Shown here: positions 48,777 to 53,948 of the stretch, in pieces
How positions within the stretch are numbered: the stretch's first letter is position 1
Layout: every line of letters starts with the position of its first letter
NCBI GenBank assembly: GCA_016210495.1
Contig: JACQUC010000046.1
Span: 1-53,948 of the forward strand
Source: Chloroflexota bacterium
Lineage (GTDB): Bacteria > Chloroflexota > FW602-bin22 > JACPRP01
Reading direction: 5' to 3'
DNA: 53,948 nucleotides
Translations under genes and position numbers: made by a program
Notes under the pieces: generated by a model
Told to the model about the DNA's origin: nothing
Databases searched by the model: none
The model's input: the letters and a program-made list of their open reading frames with translations, nothing else

Positions 48777-50423
48777 ATGAGCGGGCAATTCGAGGTCTTG
48801 AGTCCCTGGGCAGAGGTCGGGCCGATCTCTCTGGCAGGCATATCCCCTCGGCTAGCGGATCTAACGGGCAAGAAGATCGGGCTCTTCGCGAACGGAAAAC
48901 GAGCCGCGGCCCCGATGCTCGCGGCGGTGGAACAGGAACTGAAGCAGCGATTCGACAATCTAACGTTCACCCGCTTCGTCCGGACGGCCAACTTAGAGGT
49001 CGCCGAAACAGGGGACAGGGCCAGGTTCGAGCAGTGGATAAGAGACGTGGACGCCATCGTCCTCGCGGTGGGCGATTGAGGATCGTGCACCAAGTACCTT
49101 GTGTACGATGCAATCTTCGCCGAGCGATTGGGCACCCCAACGGCCAGTCTGTGCAACGAGGGGTTCGCCAACGACGCGCTGTCAGCGGCCTCGGGCAAGG
49201 GAATGCCGGGCGTACGCACCGCGCTGGAAACCGTCCCCTGTGAGTGCAGCGTCACAGAGCGCATTGTGGACAGCGTCCGGGCCGCCATGGGCGACGTCGT
49301 CGCCGCTCTCAGCACCCCCCTCACCGCGGAGGAGCGGTCGCCGAGGGCCAAAGAGACCGAATCATCTGGGCGCATCGTGTACCGGGGCAGCGTGGCGGAG
49401 GTCAACGGGTCATTCTACAGGAGTGGCTGGACCGACGGCCTGCCCGTTATGCCGCCCACCGAGGAGGCGGTGGCCGAGATGCTGACGGGGACCGCCCTGC
49501 CCCGTGACAGCGTGGTCGCCGAGATTATTCCCCGTATGGGCAGAGCCAGCGTCGAGAAAATAGCCGTCAACGCCGTGATGGCTGGTGCGCTGCCGACCCA
49601 TATGCCGATCCTGATCGCCGCCGTGCAGGCATTGATGGACCCAAAGGCAGGTTTCGGAACCTGGGAGGTCAGCACCGGCTCGTGGTCACCCTACTGGATC
49701 GTCAACGGACTGATTCGGAGGCAGATCCACGTCAACAGCGGCTCCGGCGCCCTGAGCCCGGGGGACATTGCCAACGCAGCCATCGGCAGAGCCATTGGGC
49801 TGATCGTGAAGAACATCGGCGGGGCGCGCAAGGGTATCGAAGACATGGGTGTCCAGGGCAATCCCGGCAAGTACAGCATGGTCGAGGCGGAGAACGAAGA
49901 AGCCAGCCCGTGGCAACCCCTCCACGTCCAGCAGGGCTTCAACAAGAACGAGAGCTGTGTCACCGTCTCCTTCCCCAACTCGTTCACCCAGATCGCGCCT
50001 TACGGCACCGACGACAAAGGGGTGCTGCGCGGCATCATTTCTAACGTTATGCCCGGAAGAAGAGGGATAACCCTCGTGCTACCTCCAGCACACGCCAGAA
50101 CCCTGGCGGACAAGGGCTGGACGAAGCAGGACATCGCGTCGTACATCGCCGAGTACGCGCGCGTCCCGGCGCACCGCCATCCGACCTACTGGGGCGCATC
50201 GATGGGGGGTGAGAAGCCGCGCCCGCCGTTGGATGCCCAGGACCCGGTTGCCCTGTTGCTGCCCGACGAGATCAGGATCGTCGTCGCCGGCGGACCCGGC
50301 GCGTTCATGGCCCTGATCGCCGGTGGCCGGACCTGGGTGACCAAGAAGATCGAGCTACCGGCGAACTGGGAGCACCTGGTAGAGAAGTATGCGGACGTCG
50401 TGCCGACATACGTGAAATACTAA
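48777..50423 (+). CDS. UGSC-family selenoprotein (in-frame TGA = Sec101)
   Basis: A 548-residue protein read through a TGA at 49077-49079. The ATG at 48777 has AAGGAGG 9 bases upstream. The reading continues GLFANGKRAAAPM, DVDAIVLAVGD, then Sec101-Gly-Ser-Cys-Thr-Lys and FAERLGTPTASLCNEGF in one frame. The U-G-S-C motif names the UGSC family, in which the Sec position is Sec or Cys. A hairpin starts 3 bases after the TGA, as expected for a bacterial SECIS. Residues about 200-548 form a second domain (RSGWTDGLPVMPPTEEAVAEML onward, and STGSWSPYWIVNG) that I cannot name. A thiol/selenol redox role is likely, but the substrate is unknown. Annotation as two genes, one ending at the TGA, would be wrong. 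Confidence 0.9.
49082..49109 (+). promoter_or_regulatory. Candidate bacterial SECIS hairpin
   Basis: Immediately after the Sec TGA, ATCGTGCAC (49082-49090) pairs with GTGTACGAT (49101-49109), a 9-bp stem with one G-U pair. The 10-base loop CAAGTACCTT contains the G-U often needed by SelB. The apex lies about 16-18 bases after the TGA, in the range seen for bacterial SECIS elements. Confidence 0.7.
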
Positions 50424-50470
50424 ACAGAACGGCGTCGATCATGTAGCACGCCGCTCGGGCAGGCGCACTA

Positions 50471-50498
50471 TGTAGAGACGACCCGGCGGGTCGTCTCA
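50471..50498. repeat. Copy of the AGAGACGACCC palindrome
   Basis: TGTAGAGACGACCCGGCGGGTCGTCTCA has the same stem and GGC loop as the outer ends of the repeat cluster at 27925-28244. It lies between the selenoprotein gene and the orphan antitoxin and may act as a two-way terminator. Confidence 0.65.
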
Positions 50499-50559
50499 AG
50501 CGCATCAACTTAAGGCAACTTAAGGCACGATCAAATCACCAACGAGATGACGGGCACTG

Positions 50560-50596
50560 CCCCTCTCTCTTCCAGGGAAAGGGTTAGGGTGAGGGT
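50560..50596. repeat. GGGTTAGGGTGAGGG-type intergenic repeat
   Basis: CCCCTCTCTCTTCC is followed by AGGGAAAGGGTTAGGGTGAGGG, a string I recognise as common between genes in Chloroflexota and other environmental genomes. Its arms are partly complementary. Only one copy occurs here. No gene is seen in 50424-50616. Confidence 0.4.
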
Positions 50597-50616
50597 CGTA
50601 TCCTCGGCAGCCATCA

Positions 50617-50853
50617 TCACTCCCGGTCCTGCCGCAGCAACTCCACGCTGTCGCTGAACTTGCGACCCCCCTGAGCCAGCCTCGCCCTTATGGTCACTGC
50701 CCTCTGGCCTGGGGTACGAGGCCGCGATTCTTCCGCGGCGGCTTCAAGAACGGCGAGGAGCTCCTGCTGCAAGGAACTCCCGTTCCGCCTTGCGCGCCGT
50801 TCGAGCACGTCGATCACGTGTTGCGCCACATGGCGGACGACAATGTCGGGCAT
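50617..50853 (-). CDS. FitA/VapB-like ribbon-helix-helix antitoxin (orphan)
   Basis: A 78-residue protein beginning MPDIVVRHVAQHVIDVLERRARRNGSSLQQELLAVLEAA, a clear FitA-type Arc/RHH DNA-binding fold, followed by a basic C-terminal toxin-binding tail. The ATG follows GAGGAAGAAGG. No PIN-domain gene follows it, so it is an orphan. It lies 12 bases downstream of the S51-like gene on the same strand. Confidence 0.72.
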   Translation of the reverse strand: MPDIVVRHVAQHVIDVLERRARRNGSSLQQELLAVLEAAAEESRPRTPGQRAVTIRARLAQGGRKFSDSVELLRQDRE

Positions 50854-50865
50854 ACCTTCTTCCTC

Positions 50866-51666
50866 CTACTGCCGCAACTGCCCCATCTGGAAGCTCATCC
50901 CGCTCCCATAGCTGGTTTCGACGCCGCCGGCCAGCACGGTGACCGAGCCCAGGCCCATCACCGTGCACTCATCGGCCGCGAAATCCAGAATGCAGGCGGT
51001 GTGCTCGTCGAGCCCGAGCACTGTCATGCTGGTAGGTAGCATACCAAGCAGTTTCCGGAACCGCGCCTCGCCCATGTAGCACCGGCTGGTGTCCAACTCA
51101 CTGCCACCCTCCTTGTTGTCCCAGTGCGTTACTACGGCCAGGTCCAGGCCGTGCTCGCGAAACAGGCCCAATCCGGGGACCCAGTGAAGCTCGTGGCCGG
51201 CCTTGAAGATCTCGTACACGGGCAAGGCAAATGAGCCGCTCGCGGCGGCAGCGGCGCTGGCCAGAGCCAGGATGGCCCCCGCGTGGTGACGCACCACGAG
51301 GTTCGCCAGCGCCCGCGTCCCCACCAAATGGCGTATGGCGTAGGTTGGGCTGCCGGGGCCGGCGAAGATATAGTTCGCCTCCAGCAGCGCGTCCACCAGC
51401 AATGGGTTATCCGGATCGAATGCGTCGCCCTTGCCACGGGCCTTGACGACGAACACCTCGGGGTGGAAGTTTTGGAGATGATGGTCAAAAAAACGCTTGA
51501 TCTTGTCGGCAACAAGATCGACGTTAAGCTCGAAGCCGGCCGGAGTATCGAGAATGGCGACTCTTATCGGAGGAGTCAGACTGCCCATCAAATGCTCGTG
51601 TACCTTGCGACCGTGCGGGCCAGTTTCGCCCGAGCCGAAGAGGGCTATGGCACCTGGGCTATTCAC
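50866..51666 (-). CDS. S51/cyanophycinase-like (class I glutamine amidotransferase-like) protein
   Basis: A 266-residue protein with a dipeptidase-E/cyanophycinase-like fold. It starts IALFGSGETG, has AILDTPAGFELN, an FAGPGSPTYAIRHL loop, and a candidate nucleophile in ALASAAAAASG near residue 136, where family members usually have a GTSAGA-like turn. GLDEHTACIL near residue 224 matches the conserved later motif. The Ser is kept but the following Gly is Ala, so activity is uncertain. It starts at a GTG after GGAGG. Whether it hydrolyses a peptide is not known. Confidence 0.72.
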   Translation of the reverse strand: MNSPGAIALFGSGETGPHGRKVHEHLMGSLTPPIRVAILDTPAGFELNVDLVADKIKRFFDHHLQNFHPEVFVVKARGKGDAFDPDNPLLVDALLEANYIFAGPGSPTYAIRHLVGTRALANLVVRHHAGAILALASAAAAASGSFALPVYEIFKAGHELHWVPGLGLFREHGLDLAVVTHWDNKEGGSELDTSRCYMGEARFRKLLGMLPTSMTVLGLDEHTACILDFAADECTVMGLGSVTVLAGGVETSYGSGMSFQMGQLRQ

Positions 51667-51788
51667 CGTTGGCCTCCATCAAGTAGAGCTGGCTAGGCAA
51701 CGCCTACCAGTATTCTACGACGAGAAGGTGAATGTCGTCAATGATCGAGCAAGCCTTCGATGCTCGAATCATAAATGTGGCTCAGGCC

Positions 51789-52361
51789 CTACGAGCCCTC
51801 CAGGCCGGGCTCGGCTATAGTGCCTTTCCGGCGCTCGAGCACGTCGAGGATGGGGGGCACGAGGAGGCCCACAGAATAGGGGAACAGGATCGTGACGATG
51901 TGCATCGCCAGGGCGAAAGTCAGACCGATAATAGGTATTTCCCAGGTGACGAGAACCATGAGGTTGTTGTAGGTCTTGCCGCCGAGGAAGGCCCCGATCG
52001 GACCAACGCCCGCGCCCTGTTTCAGGAGAGCGGCCACCACAGGGAGAAAGACGTAGGGGCCGCCGGGCGTGACGCCCCCGAGCGAGCCACCGACCAGGAT
52101 GCCCTTCATGCCAGAGTCTTTTCCCAGCCACTCCTTGACGACGTGGTTCGGGACCACGACCTGAATCAAGCCGGCGACTATGAACGCGAGGGCGAAGCGC
52201 GGGATGGTGTCCCAGAACATGAGCAGGCCTTTCCACACCCCAAATCCCGCGAAGGATGGTCCACCCAGGATTAAGCCGGCCACCAGCAGGCCCAGCACCA
52301 ACGGGGCAAGAACGCCCACCGTCTTCCAGACTTCTCTCCAGATTTCAACCAACAGAGTCAT
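51789..52361 (-). CDS. Half-size permease, DUF318/ArsP-like, second of a pair
   Basis: A 190-residue membrane protein with about five helices. The core LGKDSGMKGILVGGSLGGVTPGGPYVFLP holds a GGxxPGGP-type turn typical of DUF318/UPF0718 permeases, in which two such repeats usually occur in one chain of 300 or more residues. Its ATG is 3 bases after the stop of the partner gene, so the two are co-translated and probably assemble into one transporter. The substrate is unknown. Arsenicals, metals and sulfur compounds have been linked to relatives. Confidence 0.75.
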   Translation of the reverse strand: MTLLVEIWREVWKTVGVLAPLVLGLLVAGLILGGPSFAGFGVWKGLLMFWDTIPRFALAFIVAGLIQVVVPNHVVKEWLGKDSGMKGILVGGSLGGVTPGGPYVFLPVVAALLKQGAGVGPIGAFLGGKTYNNLMVLVTWEIPIIGLTFALAMHIVTILFPYSVGLLVPPILDVLERRKGTIAEPGLEGS

Positions 52362-52364
52362 CTT

Positions 52365-52880
52365 CTACGCTCCGATCAACACAACCAGCCAGTCGAAGAC
52401 AGGCGGCGCCATCAGCCCGGCGAGGACGGGGGTTGCCAGGGCTGCGATCATCAGGGCAACGGACAGTGAAGTCCCGAGGAAAGGAATACGCCAGACCAGT
52501 AATACGTAGATGTTCGTGGCGCTCCACGCCACAAGGAACGCGACGATCGCGCCGACGCCGGCGCCGGCCTGGAGCAGAGAGGCGGCCACCGGGTACCAGA
52601 TGAACGGCCCGCCGGGGGCGACGGTGCCCAGAGCTGTCCCGACGAGAACACCCTGGATACCGGTCTCTTTTCCCATAACCTGCAACACCACAGCTTCCGG
52701 CACCAGCACCTGGACGAGGCCGGCCACGGCGAAACCCAGGAGCAATCGCGGCAGCAAACTCCAGAGCATATTCCCGCCCCAGCGAACGCCCTGCAAGGCG
52801 CTACGCCTTCCGTTGCGCCACCAGGCATAAACGAACAATCCGGCGGCCCCGATGCTTATGACAAGCATGGTGACGTCCAA
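52365..52880 (-). CDS. Half-size permease, DUF318/ArsP-like, first of a pair
   Basis: A 171-residue membrane protein homologous to the next gene. VMGKETGIQGVLVGTALGTVAPGGPFIWYP lines up with the matching segment there, with the same APGGP turn, and about five helices are predicted. It starts at a TTG with CAGGAG 9 bases upstream. It is half the size of usual members, and the pair together gives the expected pseudo-twofold transporter. Confidence 0.75.
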   Translation of the reverse strand: MDVTMLVISIGAAGLFVYAWWRNGRRSALQGVRWGGNMLWSLLPRLLLGFAVAGLVQVLVPEAVVLQVMGKETGIQGVLVGTALGTVAPGGPFIWYPVAASLLQAGAGVGAIVAFLVAWSATNIYVLLVWRIPFLGTSLSVALMIAALATPVLAGLMAPPVFDWLVVLIGA

Positions 52881-52973
52881 AGCTAGAACTCCTGTTCTGG
52901 TCCAAGGCCAATGGCTTCAAGGCCGTTACTTCGTTCTGAATTCCCTCAAACGGGTGCACTCCACCAATCTATT

Positions 52974-53948
52974 CTATCCAGCGTTCTCAAAGCAAAGACC
53001 TTGCCTCTCGTGGCGTGGAGCAGCTTCTTCATATCCTCCGGCGAAGCCCGAAACCGCGTCCCCCGATACAGGCGACAACTTCAAGGGAATCTCATCGCCA
53101 CCCGTCCCGTACATTTCGCTATCTTCTCGAGCCACGCCATGCTGAACCGCCGGCAGGAGTTGCAGCTCGGCGCGAAGGTGCCGCTCCACGGTCGATGGTC
53201 CACCCATCTCCTGAATGCGGCGGGCTACCGCCGAAAGCCTTTCCTCCACCGGCTTCTCCCTATCCCAGCCACTCCTCAGCCCCCAAATTGCCAATCTGGT
53301 TATATGCCCGAATATGATGCACCGTGTGTCGCCCTGCGTCGGAGTGACTTTGCCGGCTTGCAGATTCTCCAGGTCAGTGCGCACAATGGCCGCGATTCCC
53401 TCCGGGCTGTGAGCAATCCACCTGCGGAGGACCTTCCCCGTCGAGCGGCACACAAAGATAGTATCCACAATAGATGAGCTGGTGCCATTGATGTGGATCG
53501 AAGCGCCCATTTCTCCGGGACACGGCATTGAAGCGGAGCACGTCAGTCCGGCATCCAGGATGGCAACGGCCACGGGATAGTATGCTTCGATTGTTCTGTG
53601 ATGGTAAGTGAAAGCCAAAGGGGATCCGGGCTTGAGTGCCCCTGCCATCCGACAGAACACGTCTGAAAGCCCTGCCGCGAAGCGCGAAAGACCGCGAGCT
53701 AGGGTCTCGTTGCCCGTCAGCTCGTCGACGTTTCGTGTTGACGGTGACCCAAAACTCTGGCTCGATGCTCCCACCAACCGCCGCAACCAGACGTAGCAGA
53801 AGTCCATTAGCTCGGCATATTGGACGTTACCAAGATAGGGGGGATCGGTCAGAACCGCATCCAGAGAAACGGGCTGGAGCGTTGCCCTGGTAGCGCTTCC
53901 ACAATGAAGCTCAACTCTGCGACCCGGGCCCCCCACCCCCACCCCCCC
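52974..53948 (-). CDS. Adenine-specific DNA methyltransferase (DUF1156-like), 5' end off window
   Basis: This is a partial frame of about 320 codons that runs off the right edge. LDAVLTDPPYLGNVQYAELMDFCYVWLRR carries the DPPY catalytic motif of N6-adenine or N4-cytosine methyltransferases, and the following LKPGSPLAFTYHHR is the next strand of the fold. The order and the YAELMDFCYVWL context resemble the C-terminal part of DUF1156 methyltransferases, which are usually 800 residues or more. The SAM-binding and N-terminal parts should lie beyond the window. The first bases (53925-53948) are a low-complexity C/A tract, so the outermost residues may be unreliable. Confidence 0.72.
   Translation of the reverse strand, partial: GGVGVGGPGRRVELHCGSATRATLQPVSLDAVLTDPPYLGNVQYAELMDFCYVWLRRLVGASSQSFGSPSTRNVDELTGNETLARGLSRFAAGLSDVFCRMAGALKPGSPLAFTYHHRTIEAYYPVAVAILDAGLTCSASMPCPGEMGASIHINGTSSSIVDTIFVCRSTGKVLRRWIAHSPEGIAAIVRTDLENLQAGKVTPTQGDTRCIIFGHITRLAIWGLRSGWDREKPVEERLSAVARRIQEMGGPSTVERHLRAELQLLPAVQHGVAREDSEMYGTGGDEIPLKLSPVSGDAVSGFAGGYEEAAPRHERQGLCFENAG

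Overview
The window reads as a piece of a fairly GC-rich bacterial chromosome, most likely from an anaerobic or microaerophilic member of the Chloroflexota. This is inference, supported by several things: the run of DMSO-reductase-family enzymes, AprA-like flavoproteins and TAXI-TRAP transporters; a YLPVM motif in the large Rhs protein; dispersed palindromes of the TAGGGGCGAAC and AGAGACGACCC type; and YtxH-like and TauE/DUF1634 gene pairs. No rRNA, tRNA or CRISPR array was found.

Region 1 (1-18,320) is a catabolic and redox island. A minus-strand operon encodes an NMT1-type substrate-binding lipoprotein, a MoaD-like sulfur carrier, a molybdo/tungsto-pterin oxidoreductase, a four-cluster ferredoxin subunit and an NrfD-like membrane anchor that is cut by the left edge. 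Divergent from it, a plus-strand operon encodes an AprA-like flavoprotein, a 2[4Fe-4S] ferredoxin, a close paralogue of the Mo/W enzyme, a TAXI solute receptor, a fused TRAP permease, a second NMT1 lipoprotein and a UbiD-family (de)carboxylase. A second ferredoxin plus flavoprotein pair follows on the minus strand behind a perfect consensus promoter. A reasonable reading is uptake of an organic, perhaps aromatic, acid, followed by prFMN-dependent (de)carboxylation and flavin or Mo/W redox chemistry feeding the membrane through NrfD. The substrate is unknown.

Region 2 (18,334-25,889) holds two large exported proteins. One is a 1791-residue Rhs/YD-repeat protein with a degenerate cupredoxin, a parallel beta-helix and a tip made of five 25-residue proline-rich repeats. 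The other joins a type-1 copper cupredoxin to a histidine-rich beta-propeller.

Region 3 (26,248-30,675) has two more fumarate-reductase-type flavoproteins, a decayed NMT1 receptor gene and a nested set of palindromic, MITE-like repeats.

Region 4 (30,700-46,916) is mostly housekeeping and surface functions: small membrane and YtxH proteins, a glycosyltransferase, a sugar-nucleotide epimerase, UDP-glucose dehydrogenase, a toxin-antitoxin pair whose PIN toxin carries a zinc ribbon, a beta-lactamase-fold lipoprotein, a sigma-70 factor, a GAF histidine kinase, a LysR regulator divergent from TauE/DUF1634 genes, and yebC-ruvC-ruvA.

Region 5 (47,054-53,948) has a membrane metallopeptidase, a MntA/HepT toxin-antitoxin pair with a frameshifted HepT, a clear UGSC-family selenoprotein read through an in-frame TGA, an orphan ribbon-helix-helix antitoxin, an S51-like protein, a pair of half-size permeases and a DNA methyltransferase cut by the right edge.
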